From contig CAKVON010000007.1 in the NCBI GenBank assembly GCA_934792625.1, positions 46,554-110,553 of the forward strand: a stretch of 64,000 bases of DNA, read 5' to 3'. Of the stretch, positions 47,322 to 55,599 are shown piece after piece. A program made the translations under genes and the position numbers. This stretch comes from an uncultured Atopobiaceae bacterium. GTDB lineage: Bacteria; Actinomycetota; Coriobacteriia; Coriobacteriales; Atopobiaceae. Under the pieces are notes generated by a model. That model was not told the origin of the DNA. It ran no database searches and saw nothing but the letters and a program-made list of their open reading frames with translations. Numbering within the stretch: the first letter of the stretch is position 1; each line of letters begins with the position of its first letter.

Positions 47322-47353
47322 GGGAGGGGCGTCGCCAAGGCGTCCCTCCCTTT
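47322..47353 (+). terminator. Terminator between the two dipeptidase genes
   Basis: GGGAGGGGCG / CGTCCCTCCC stem with a 9-base loop and TTTG tail. It shows that the two paralogues are separate transcription units. Confidence 0.75.
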
Positions 47354-47457
47354 GCCGTTCTACCCCTCCCGCCTGCGGGCGGATGGCGGCATGCATGCCC
47401 CGCTTCGCCTAGAATGCAGCCTGTATATTGTTCCCTTCGAGTAATGGGGGTGCCAAC

Positions 47458-48864
47458 ATGGCAGACGAGCAGCTCAAGCAGGACATTGCCAACTACGTCG
47501 ACGAGGTCTGGGAGGACGTCGTCACCGACATCGACCGTCTGGTCCGCATCGAGAGCGTCGAGGACCTCGAGCACGCCGAGCCCGGTAGCCCCTGGGGCCC
47601 CGGTCCCCACAAGGCCCTGCGCGAGGCCTGCGACATCGCCGCCGAGCTGGGCCTCGAGGCCACCGATTGCGACGGCTACATCGGCTACGCCGACCTCCCC
47701 GGCACCTCCGATCGTCAGCTCGCCATGATCGCCCACTCCGACATCGTTCCGCTGGGCACCGGTTGGACCGTCGACCCGCTCAAGGTCACTCGCAAGGACG
47801 GCTACCTCATGGGTCGCGGCGTCATCGACGACAAGGGCCCGCTGGTCCTCATGCTCTACGCGGCCCACTACTTCGCCCGCGCCGGCAAGCCCTTGCCCTA
47901 CACCATCCGCTGCATCATCGGCAGCAACGAGGAGACCTCGATGGGTGACGTCGAGTGGTACCTCGAGCACCAGCCGCAGCCCGCGTTCCTGTTCACCCCG
48001 GACGCCGACTTCCCCCTGTGCTATGGCGAGAAGGGCGGTTACTCCTGCATCGTGACCTCCGCCGAGCTCGGCGAGGATCGTCGCATCGTCGACTTCACGG
48101 GCGGCACCGTCGGCAACGCCATCCCCAACCTGGCCGAGGCCACGGTCGTCGCGGACGCCTCCACCCTGCCCGCGGCCGAGCGCATCGAGGTCAGCGACGC
48201 CGGCGACGGTCGCGCCCGCATCGTCGCCACCGGCATCGGCGGCCACGCCTCCAAGCCGGCCGGCACCATCAACGCCATCGGCCTGCTCGTCGACTACCTG
48301 CTGGACAACGGAATCTGCTCCGACTCCGAGCGCGAGTTCCTCGAGCTCGACCGCATCATGCTGGGCTCCACCGACGGCTCGACCCTGGGCATCGCCTGCG
48401 CCGACGAGTACTTTGACCCCCTGACCTGCATCGGCGGCACCATGCGCACCGTCGACGGCCGCTTCGAGCAGACCCTCGACTCCCGCTACCCGACCGCCAT
48501 CACGGGCGAGAAGATCACCGAGACCATCACCGAGCTGGCCTCCCGCTACCACGCCACGGTCGAGTGCGACCTCGACATGGTGCCCTTCGTCACCGACCCG
48601 AAGTCGGCCGCGATCCGCATCCTGATCGACACCTACAACGAGGTCACCGGCAACTCCGACGAGCCCTTCACCATGGGTGGCGGCACCTACGCCCGTCACT
48701 TCGAGCGTGCCGCGAGCTTCGGCCCGAACGACCCCCACGTCACCAACCCCGACTGGGTCCACGGTGAGCACAGCGCCGACGAGGGCGTCAGCGAGGACCT
48801 GATGCGTCGCGCCCTGGGTATCTACATCCTGTCGATCGCCCGTCTGATGGAGCAGGAGCTCTAG
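47458..48864 (+). CDS. PepV/Sapep-type M20 dipeptidase (copy 2)
   Basis: 468 aa tandem paralogue of the preceding gene, with the same ends (MADEQLKQDIANYVDEVWED) and shared blocks such as VDYLLDNGICSD and GSTDGSTLGIA. Metal-site segments IAHSDIVPLG, GVIDDKGPL, SNEETSMGDVEWYL and TPDADFPLCYG are intact. Divergence is spread over the whole length. TATATT at about 47423 is a likely -10, and GGGGGT is a weak ribosome site. The pair suggests broadened dipeptide use in an amino-acid-fermenting organism. Confidence 0.92.
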   Translation: MADEQLKQDIANYVDEVWEDVVTDIDRLVRIESVEDLEHAEPGSPWGPGPHKALREACDIAAELGLEATDCDGYIGYADLPGTSDRQLAMIAHSDIVPLGTGWTVDPLKVTRKDGYLMGRGVIDDKGPLVLMLYAAHYFARAGKPLPYTIRCIIGSNEETSMGDVEWYLEHQPQPAFLFTPDADFPLCYGEKGGYSCIVTSAELGEDRRIVDFTGGTVGNAIPNLAEATVVADASTLPAAERIEVSDAGDGRARIVATGIGGHASKPAGTINAIGLLVDYLLDNGICSDSEREFLELDRIMLGSTDGSTLGIACADEYFDPLTCIGGTMRTVDGRFEQTLDSRYPTAITGEKITETITELASRYHATVECDLDMVPFVTDPKSAAIRILIDTYNEVTGNSDEPFTMGGGTYARHFERAASFGPNDPHVTNPDWVHGEHSADEGVSEDLMRRALGIYILSIARLMEQEL

Positions 48865-48958
48865 CTTCGGGTCGTCGGCGTTCGCCAGCGTCGGGCGGCG
48901 GTCGTATGTTGCCGCCGTGAGTTGTTTGCTTCGCCGCGCTCCTTAGATACGTGGAGAG

Positions 48959-48996
48959 AGGCCCCCGCGTTCCTACCATGGACGTGGGGGCCTTTG
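48959..48996 (+). terminator. Terminator after the second dipeptidase
   Basis: AGGCCCCCGCG / CGTGGGGGCCT stem with a 13-base loop and TTTG end. Confidence 0.75.
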
Positions 48997-49072
48997 CGTC
49001 AGCGTCCGGAGGCCACTCTTGCGAAGCGTGTCTGGGCTTCATTAGGGACTCCTTACAGTTTACAATCGCTTT

Positions 49073-49116
49073 CTTAACGCAGAATAATTAAATAGATTAG
49101 ATTTATCTGCGTTAAG
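49073..49116. promoter_or_regulatory. Perfect 11-base inverted repeat, operator-like
   Basis: CTTAACGCAGA (49073-49083) and TCTGCGTTAAG (49106-49116) are exact reverse complements with a 22-base AT-rich spacer; the arm centres are 33 bases apart, about three helical turns. It lies 37 bases before the DUF4143 ATPase gene, over the likely promoter. Confidence 0.7.
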
Positions 49117-49152
49117 ATATTAGTTGAAGCAAATTGAAGAAGGAGGGAATCA

Positions 49153-50442
49153 ATGCGGCGCAAGGCGGACGAGTTGCTTTTGGCATGGCGCGACAATCCC
49201 AACAGGAAGCCCCTGCTGGTCAAGGGCGTTCGCCAATCCGGCAAGACATTCCTGCTGAGGACATACGCGCAGAACGTCTTTGACTCGGTGGTTTATGTCA
49301 ATCTCGAGAACGATCGCTCGGCGCGTGCGGACTTCTCCGCTGGCCTTGACCCGCATGTCATCGTGCGTGCGATTGAGGCTCGCACGGGACAGCGCATCAT
49401 TCCTGGCAGAACCCTTCTCTTCATAGATGAGATTCAGGCGTGTGAGGAAGCGCTGACCTCACTCAAGTACTTCTGCGAGGATGCCCCCGAGTATCTCGTC
49501 GCCTCTGCGGGATCGCTTCTCGGCGTCGCGATCAACCATCGGTCCCACTCGTTTCCTGTGGGGAAAACCGACCTCATCGAGATGGCCCCACTGGACTTTG
49601 AGGAGTTTCTCTGGGCGATGGGTCGTGAGGCGCTTGCCGACGAGATTCGCTCCTGTTTCGAGGCCATGAGCCCGCTTGCTCCAAGCCTCCATGACGAGGC
49701 AATCTCGCTCTATCGGCAGTACCTCGTCGTCGGGGGGATGCCTGAGGCGGTCTGGACATACGCCCAGACGCAGTCCGTCATCGATGTTGCAGAAAAGCAT
49801 CGCATTATCCTCGACGGCTACTCTGCCGATACCAACAAGTACTCTGACGAGCGCCTGAGCGCGAAGACGCGCGCGTGCTTCGACTCGATTCCTCAGCAAC
49901 TTGCCAAGGACAACCGTAAGTTCCAATACAAGGTGGTGCGTTCGGGCGGTAATGCCTCGCTCTTTGGTGACGCGCTCGACTGGCTTGTGCTGTCTGGCAC
50001 GGTGGCGCGCTGCACCCTTGTCGAGAAGGTCGAGAGTCCGCTCGAAGCCTTCACCAACCTTTCGGCCTTCAAGATCTACCAGGCGGACACGGGTCTGCTT
50101 GTCTCAAAGGCGGGTGCCCAGAGGGCTGACATCCTCGCTGGGATCGGTGGCACGTTCATGGGTGCCCTCACGGAGAACTACGTCGCGCAGCAGCTTGGTG
50201 CCTTGGGGTACCCATTGCATTATTGGGCCTGTGACAACCGTGCGGAGGTTGATTTCGTTGTCGAGCGTCAGGGCTGCCTGTCCGCGATTGAGGTGAAGGC
50301 AGGGGAGAACACTCGCTCGCGCAGCCTTGCCTCGCTCGGGAGGAAACACCCCGACATGCGTTGTCTCAGGCTCTCTACCAAGCCCTTTGGAGAGGCGGGT
50401 GGCATGGCGTCCGTTCCGCTCTACGCCACGTTCTGTCTGTGA
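49153..50442 (+). CDS. AAA ATPase with DUF4143 nuclease-like domain
   Basis: 429 aa. Residues 1-150 are an AAA_14 ATPase: Walker A GVRQSGKTFLLRTYA and Walker B LLFIDEIQACEEAL. Residues ~190-429 are DUF4143 with a PD-(D/E)xK-like core (VDFVVERQGCLSAIEVKAG). Such proteins are widespread, mobile and of unknown role (suspected toxin, defence or stress functions). Base use is visibly less GC-rich than its neighbours, with many A/T-ending codons, and the 5' region is AT-rich, so it is probably acquired. AGGAGGGA precedes the ATG. Confidence 0.88.
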   Translation: MRRKADELLLAWRDNPNRKPLLVKGVRQSGKTFLLRTYAQNVFDSVVYVNLENDRSARADFSAGLDPHVIVRAIEARTGQRIIPGRTLLFIDEIQACEEALTSLKYFCEDAPEYLVASAGSLLGVAINHRSHSFPVGKTDLIEMAPLDFEEFLWAMGREALADEIRSCFEAMSPLAPSLHDEAISLYRQYLVVGGMPEAVWTYAQTQSVIDVAEKHRIILDGYSADTNKYSDERLSAKTRACFDSIPQQLAKDNRKFQYKVVRSGGNASLFGDALDWLVLSGTVARCTLVEKVESPLEAFTNLSAFKIYQADTGLLVSKAGAQRADILAGIGGTFMGALTENYVAQQLGALGYPLHYWACDNRAEVDFVVERQGCLSAIEVKAGENTRSRSLASLGRKHPDMRCLRLSTKPFGEAGGMASVPLYATFCL

Positions 50443-50479
50443 GTTGGATGGCCTGCGTTCGCAGGTGATCCCGTGGAAA

Positions 50480-52948
50480 CTACAGCCTGTCGGGCGCGCC
50501 CTCGAGCGAGTTGGCGATGTCGTAGACGGCGTCGTCACGCGTGAGGCCCGCGAGGGCGAGCGTGAGCGCGCGGGCGACGGGGAACATGCCCTCGTCGGCT
50601 GCCGCGCGGGCGCCCTCGGCAAGGGCCTCGAGCACCTCGGATGTCGGGGCGACGGGGATGTCGCAGGAGCGCAGGGCCTCACCGACGGGATCGTCTGCGC
50701 GCGGCGGGCCCGCGACCTTGGAGTTCTTCGCCGTCGGCGAGTTGTCGGGAACGAATGCGGCGCCCTTCTCGGCAGGGAGGTCCGAGAGCTGGGGTCCGCA
50801 GGCGGCCAGTAGCGTGTGCAGCTCGATCAGGGCATGGGCGGTGACGGTCGAGGGCCAGTTGATGCTCGCGCGGTAGCAGGCCTCGGCGGCGAAGGTGTCG
50901 CCGAGCTGCCAGCGCAGGTAGGCGAGGCGGTAGTAGGTGACGCCGATCGCCTCGGGCGTGTGCGCTATGCGCAGGAAGTCGCGCGTCTCGGCCGCGGCAC
51001 GATCGAGGTCGCCCGAGTCCTCGATGGCGCGAACGACGCGCAGGCAGGCGCGCTCGTCCATGGGGGAGAGGGCAGCCGCCCGGCGGGCATGGTCGTCGGC
51101 GTCGTCCTTGCGGTCGACGGACGGCAGCAGCAGGGACAGGCCCAGGTGCGCCTCGGTGAGCGTGGCAGGAGCTAGGCGCAGGTCCTCGCCGTCGCCGGCG
51201 AGCAACCTGTTGTAGACGAGGCGCTCGGCGTACGTCCTGAACGCGTGCCAGGTCACGCCTGGTATCTTGTGCGGCCTGAGTATGTCGGTGACCTCGAGCA
51301 TGTGGCTGATGGCGTGCTCGACGTGCTTGCCCGCCGCCTCGCGTATCCCCTGCGACAGGATGCGGACCGCATCGTTGCCGTACATCAGCTCCTGCTCGAC
51401 GGCCAGGTCGTCGTCAGGGTCGATGTCGCCCGAGACCAGGAGCCTGGCGCAGCGCCGTGCCGCAATCTCGCAGTCGGGGTCCTCGGTCTGGCGTGCCAGC
51501 GCGAGCAGGCCCGAGACGAGCGACTCGCACGAGCCCCCGCACAGTCGCGTGGCGTTGCGGGCGAACTCGGCAAGCCCCGCCATCGTGTCGATGCCCATGC
51601 CCATCGCGGTGTCGCAGCCCAGCGCCTGGGCATGGCTGGGCGACAGGGGTCGCAGCGAGAGCTCGACGGCCTGCTGGCGCTCGCTGGGGCAGAAGCGCTC
51701 GTCGTCGAGCGACCAGCTCCGATCGACGGGCATGAGGCCGCCGTTGTCGCCCATGCTCACGCTAGCGCCGAGGGCGGTGTATGCCTGGGCGGGCCAGCGC
51801 ATGTCGCCCAGGTCGAGCGAGCAGAACCTGCGCCTGTCGAACTCGGCCGACAGCAGGCATCTGTGGCCCGTGGCGTCGTCGCGCACGCCTGCCACGCATA
51901 CCCGCGACACGCGCCCGGACGAGCAGAACGCGCCGGTCGCGAGCAGCAGTCCCACGCGCAGGGCATAGTCGGCCGCCTCGCGGCGGCGCATCTCGCGGCT
52001 CAGGCGCACGACGCGGCCGAGCTCGTCGGACCACTCCGACTTGGGGAACGCGGCCGTGGGGGTGACCTTGAACTCGATGGCGACGCGCCCGGCGGCGGCG
52101 TCGCAGCGGTAGCGGGCCTCCAGGCGGTGGGGGAGGTGCCAGCCCTCGATCCGCGCGGCAAGGCGCGCGCGAAGTGCCCACTCGCCGTCCTGCTCGTCGT
52201 TCTCGGCGACCAGGCTGGCAAACGCCTCCGAGGTCACGTGGGGTGCCTGCGCGCAGATGTCCTGCGTGAGGGCGTGGGTGCAGCGGTAGATGTCCCTCTC
52301 TGTGGCGTCCGCCAGCTCGTCCAGCAGCATGTCGGCGTGGCGCATGCGGTTGACCGCGGCCTCGATCGCGAAGATCTTTCCGAGGGCGGCAACCGAGACG
52401 CTCTTGTCGAGCATGCCGAGGTAGTAGAGCTTGGTGCGCCCAAGGCGAACGAGGGCCAGGTGGGGCATGTCGACGTCGTCGGCCATGAGGCCGGCCTCCT
52501 CCAGCCAGCGGGCGAGCGTCAGCTCTGCCGTGGTGGGGGCGCCATGCCGCTCGTCCCCGTCGCCCTCGACGCGGGCGTCGTCGCCTGCCGAGAGGAGCGC
52601 CTCGCGCTCGCGGATGTCGTCGACCACGGCACGCAGGGCGCCTATCGGGTCGGGGGTGTGGGCAACGGCGGACATCAGCTTGTCGTAGCTGTCCTCGTCG
52701 GTGTCGTCCGCGTCGTCGGCCCCCGCGTCCTTCTCGGCAGCCGGGGCGTCGGGGTCGGGATTTGCCGTTGGTATGGGGTTGCTTGGGGCGGCGGCGTCGA
52801 CGGCGTCGGTGGCGCTCGCGCCGGGCGACGCATCGTCGCGCGCCTTGCCCAGGCGGCCCATGGCGGCACGCACGCAAGCCACGGCCGCGGTCGCCCCGAG
52901 GGCGGCCGCGAGCAGCGTCGCGAGGGTGTGTGCCGTGGGCCTGCGCAT
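50480..52948 (-). CDS. Large anchored protein with TPR-like C-terminus, unknown
   Basis: 822 aa. An N-terminal hydrophobic segment (TLATLLAAALGATAAVACVRAA) suggests a membrane anchor or signal. Then comes an Asp/Ala/Pro-rich low-complexity stretch (to about residue 85) and a long soluble region. The C-terminal third shows TPR-like helical repeats (ARRAAALSPMDERACLRVVRAI, YYRLAYLRWQLGDTFAAEACYRAS). No catalytic motif is recognised. It follows a DUF1015 gene by 8 bases, with no clear ribosome site, so it is likely co-translated. Two core repeat copies (50765-50774, 52730-52739) lie within it, encoding AEK. Confidence 0.8.
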   Translation of the reverse strand: MRRPTAHTLATLLAAALGATAAVACVRAAMGRLGKARDDASPGASATDAVDAAAPSNPIPTANPDPDAPAAEKDAGADDADDTDEDSYDKLMSAVAHTPDPIGALRAVVDDIREREALLSAGDDARVEGDGDERHGAPTTAELTLARWLEEAGLMADDVDMPHLALVRLGRTKLYYLGMLDKSVSVAALGKIFAIEAAVNRMRHADMLLDELADATERDIYRCTHALTQDICAQAPHVTSEAFASLVAENDEQDGEWALRARLAARIEGWHLPHRLEARYRCDAAAGRVAIEFKVTPTAAFPKSEWSDELGRVVRLSREMRRREAADYALRVGLLLATGAFCSSGRVSRVCVAGVRDDATGHRCLLSAEFDRRRFCSLDLGDMRWPAQAYTALGASVSMGDNGGLMPVDRSWSLDDERFCPSERQQAVELSLRPLSPSHAQALGCDTAMGMGIDTMAGLAEFARNATRLCGGSCESLVSGLLALARQTEDPDCEIAARRCARLLVSGDIDPDDDLAVEQELMYGNDAVRILSQGIREAAGKHVEHAISHMLEVTDILRPHKIPGVTWHAFRTYAERLVYNRLLAGDGEDLRLAPATLTEAHLGLSLLLPSVDRKDDADDHARRAAALSPMDERACLRVVRAIEDSGDLDRAAAETRDFLRIAHTPEAIGVTYYRLAYLRWQLGDTFAAEACYRASINWPSTVTAHALIELHTLLAACGPQLSDLPAEKGAAFVPDNSPTAKNSKVAGPPRADDPVGEALRSCDIPVAPTSEVLEALAEGARAAADEGMFPVARALTLALAGLTRDDAVYDIANSLEGAPDRL

Positions 52949-52956
52949 GCGGGCCG

Positions 52957-54204
52957 CTATATCTGCCTGATGAACAGGCCGCTGAGCAGCTTGGGCTCGA
53001 ACCAGGTGGACTTGGGCGGCATCAGGCGCCCGGCGTCGGCGACCGAGAGCAGCTCGTCGATCGCGGTGGCGTGCATCGAGAGCGCCACGCCGTCGTCGCC
53101 GGCACGGCGCTCGAGCTCGTCGGTGCCGCGAACGCCGCCCACGAAGCTGATGCGCGGGTCGCGAGTCGGGTCGTCAATCCCCAGGATGGGCCCCAAGATC
53201 AGGTCCTGCACGAGCGACGCGTCGAGCGACGCCACGGGGTCGTCGGGGATGCGTGCGGGATCGAGCCGCAGGTCGTACCAGGTGCCGCCGACGTACAGCC
53301 CCGTCTGGCCGTGGCGCGTGGGCTCGACGGCGGCGTTGGCCTCGGCTACCGAGAAGCCCGCCGCGCGGACCGCGTCCAGCAGCTGTTCGACGGACAGGCC
53401 GTTGCGGTCGGCGACGACGCGGTTGTAGGGGAGGATCTCGAGCTGGTTGGACGGGAACAGCACCGCCAGGAAGCGGTCGTAGGGCTTCTCGGCAGCGTCG
53501 TCGGGGTCGCCCTTGGCGGCCGCCTGCTCGCGGCGCGCGAGGCTCACCTTGACGGCCGAGGCGGCGCGGTGGTGCCCGTCGGCGATGTAGGCCGCCGGTA
53601 CGGCGGCGTCGAACATGGTCCGGATGGCCTCGACCGCCTCGGGGCGGGCGATGCGCCAGACGCTCTGGTGCACGCCCTGCCCGTCGACGAAGTCGTACAG
53701 GGGCTTGCCCGAGGTCGCGGCGGCGATGATCGCGTCGAGCACGGGCTGGTCGCGGTAGGCGAGAAAGATCGGGCCGGTCTGGGCCGATAGCGCCGAGATG
53801 TGCTCGATGCGGTCGCGCTCCTTCTCGGCACGGGTGTTCTCGTGGCGCTTGATGGTGCCGTCGAGGTAGTCGTCGACCTCGCAGCCGGCGACGACGCCGG
53901 TCTGGGCGTGGCTGCCCATGGCAAGGCGGTAGACGTAGTAGCACGGCTTGGTGTCGCACAGCAGCGTGCCGTCGAGCATGCGCTCGCTCAGCAGGTGGTT
54001 GGCCTTGGCGTAGACCTCGGGGGCGTACATGTCCTGTTCTGGGCCAAACTGCGTCTCGGGCCGGTCGATCGCCAGGAACGACTTGGGGTGCTCCCGGACG
54101 TATGCCGCCGCCTCGGCGCGGTCGAACACGTCGTAGGGCAGGGAGGCGAACTCGCCCGCGACCTCGGGGTTCGGGCGCAGGCAGGTGATGGGTGAGACGC
54201 GCAT
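52957..54204 (-). CDS. DUF1015 family protein (SerK-like kinase fold)
   Basis: 415 aa DUF1015 member. Characteristic segments: ASLPYDVFDRAEA near the N-terminus, ENTRAEKERDR, IADGHHRAASAVK in the centre and the C-terminal KSTWFEPKLLSGLFIR. Relatives include archaeal free-serine kinases; the bacterial role is unproven. AAGGAG precedes the ATG at 54204. The gene leads the transcript that continues into the 822-residue protein. Core repeat copies at 53485-53494 and 53821-53830 encode AEK within it. Confidence 0.88.
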   Translation of the reverse strand: MRVSPITCLRPNPEVAGEFASLPYDVFDRAEAAAYVREHPKSFLAIDRPETQFGPEQDMYAPEVYAKANHLLSERMLDGTLLCDTKPCYYVYRLAMGSHAQTGVVAGCEVDDYLDGTIKRHENTRAEKERDRIEHISALSAQTGPIFLAYRDQPVLDAIIAAATSGKPLYDFVDGQGVHQSVWRIARPEAVEAIRTMFDAAVPAAYIADGHHRAASAVKVSLARREQAAAKGDPDDAAEKPYDRFLAVLFPSNQLEILPYNRVVADRNGLSVEQLLDAVRAAGFSVAEANAAVEPTRHGQTGLYVGGTWYDLRLDPARIPDDPVASLDASLVQDLILGPILGIDDPTRDPRISFVGGVRGTDELERRAGDDGVALSMHATAIDELLSVADAGRLMPPKSTWFEPKLLSGLFIRQI

Positions 54205-54410
54205 GTTTGGCTCCTTGGCAACGTTCGTGCAGGTCGTGGGCATCGCGCGGCGTCGGTCGTGGCGCATTTGCGCGACGGGTTCCGCACAGCATACACGGCT
54301 TGGGCGCAGCGAGCCCGCGCCCTTCTCGATACGTACCCTAACATGCAACACAGCTTGCGTCCGCTATCCTTCTGAACGTGCGAACGCAGCGAACGAGAGT
54401 GGGGAGCAAG

Positions 54411-55145
54411 ATGGCTGACATCGCGAACGAGCCGCAGGACAAGTGCAATGCCGAGAAGAACGCCTGGTCGCCGGCGATCAGCGAGCGCAGGTACGTGCTG
54501 TTCGACTTCGACGGGACGCTTGCCGACACCATGCCGTCCATCACCTCGACGGCCGTGGAGGTCCTGCGCGAGTGGGGCATGACGGACGACGAGATCGGCG
54601 ACACCAAGCGCCTGGTCGGGCCTCCCTTCCCGGCGGCGTTCAGCATGGTCTACGGCGTCTCCGAGGACGACGCGGCCGAGATCACGCGCCGCTACCGCGC
54701 CATCTACAACGTGCAGGGCCCCGAGACCTTCCCGCTGTTCGACGGGATGGGCGAGCTTCTGGACACCCTGCGCGCCAATGGCCGCCACCTGGCCGTGGCC
54801 ACGTCCAAGACCGCCTCGCAGGCCGAGCGCATGGTGCGCGAGCTGGGCATCTGGGACAAGTTCGACGCCGTCGTGGGCAAGGTGCGCGACGGGCGCGGCG
54901 CCAAAGCCACGATCATCGGCGACGCCCTGGAGCGCCTGGGCTGCACGGCGGACGACGCCGTGATGGTGGGCGACCGCTTCTACGACGTCGAGGGCGCGGC
55001 GCAGCTTGGCATGCCCTGCGTGGGCGTCCTGTTTGGCACCGCCACCGAGGCAGAGCTCGCGGATGCCGGCGCTGCCGCCATCGCGCGGACGGCCGATGAG
55101 GTGGCCGACGCGCTTCTGGGGAATCAGACTCGCGCCGACGGGTAG
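54411..55145 (+). CDS. HAD-superfamily phosphatase (Gph/PpaX-like)
   Basis: 244 aa. HAD motif I is LFDFDGTLADTMPS; motif II AVATSKT; motif III/IV KATIIGDALERLG and MVGDRFYDVEGA. The cap (ITSTAVEVLREWG...GPPFPAAFSMVYGV) matches phosphoglycolate phosphatase-like enzymes. The ATG at 54411 is preceded by GTGGGGAG; about 25 residues before motif I are extra and polar. Another HAD gene occurs at 44.9 kb but the two are not close relatives. Followed by the phasin-like gene after 84 bases. Confidence 0.85.
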   Translation: MADIANEPQDKCNAEKNAWSPAISERRYVLFDFDGTLADTMPSITSTAVEVLREWGMTDDEIGDTKRLVGPPFPAAFSMVYGVSEDDAAEITRRYRAIYNVQGPETFPLFDGMGELLDTLRANGRHLAVATSKTASQAERMVRELGIWDKFDAVVGKVRDGRGAKATIIGDALERLGCTADDAVMVGDRFYDVEGAAQLGMPCVGVLFGTATEAELADAGAAAIARTADEVADALLGNQTRADG

Positions 55146-55229
55146 ATTAGCCTCAACGAAACCGGTGCGTCCCGCCATGGTCGCGGGACGCGCGCGCCGC
55201 GTCGCGGCGACGAGTGAGGAGGCATAGCC

Positions 55230-55592
55230 ATGTCCGGCATCGACCTTGGCGGCGGAGTCCGCAAGATGTTCCTCCTGGGCGTGGGGGCCGTGGCCACCAC
55301 TGCCGAGAAGGGCACCCAAGTGATCAACGACCTTGTCGAGAAGGGCGAGCTGACCGTCCAGCAGGGCAAGGCCCTCAACGAGGAGCTCACCTGCAAGGCG
55401 CGCCAGACCGCGTCCGACGGTGCCGACGCGCTGCTGCGCGCCCGCCTGAGCGCGATGACGCCCGAGGAGCGCGCCGCCTACGCGCAGAAGGTCGCCAAGG
55501 TCGCGGCCGACCTGGACGCCGAGCCCGTGACCGTCGAGGTCGAGGCCGACGCCACGTCCGAGCCCGCCGCTTCCGACGACGACGCCGAGTAG
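55230..55592 (+). CDS. Phasin-like small protein upstream of UbiB
   Basis: 120 aa. A short N-terminal hydrophobic helix (RKMFLLGVGAVATTAEKG) is followed by VINDLVEKGELTVQQGKALNEEL and an amphipathic helix, then an acidic tail (TVEVEADATSEPAASDDDAE). This resembles phasin/PhaF-type or polyhydroxyalkanoate-granule-associated-like small proteins that often precede UbiB/AarF genes. GTGAGGAGG fixes the start. It ends 7 bases before the UbiB gene. No PHA synthase is in the window, so granule binding is doubtful. Confidence 0.65.
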   Translation: MSGIDLGGGVRKMFLLGVGAVATTAEKGTQVINDLVEKGELTVQQGKALNEELTCKARQTASDGADALLRARLSAMTPEERAAYAQKVAKVAADLDAEPVTVEVEADATSEPAASDDDAE

Positions 55593-55599
55593 CGCGCCC

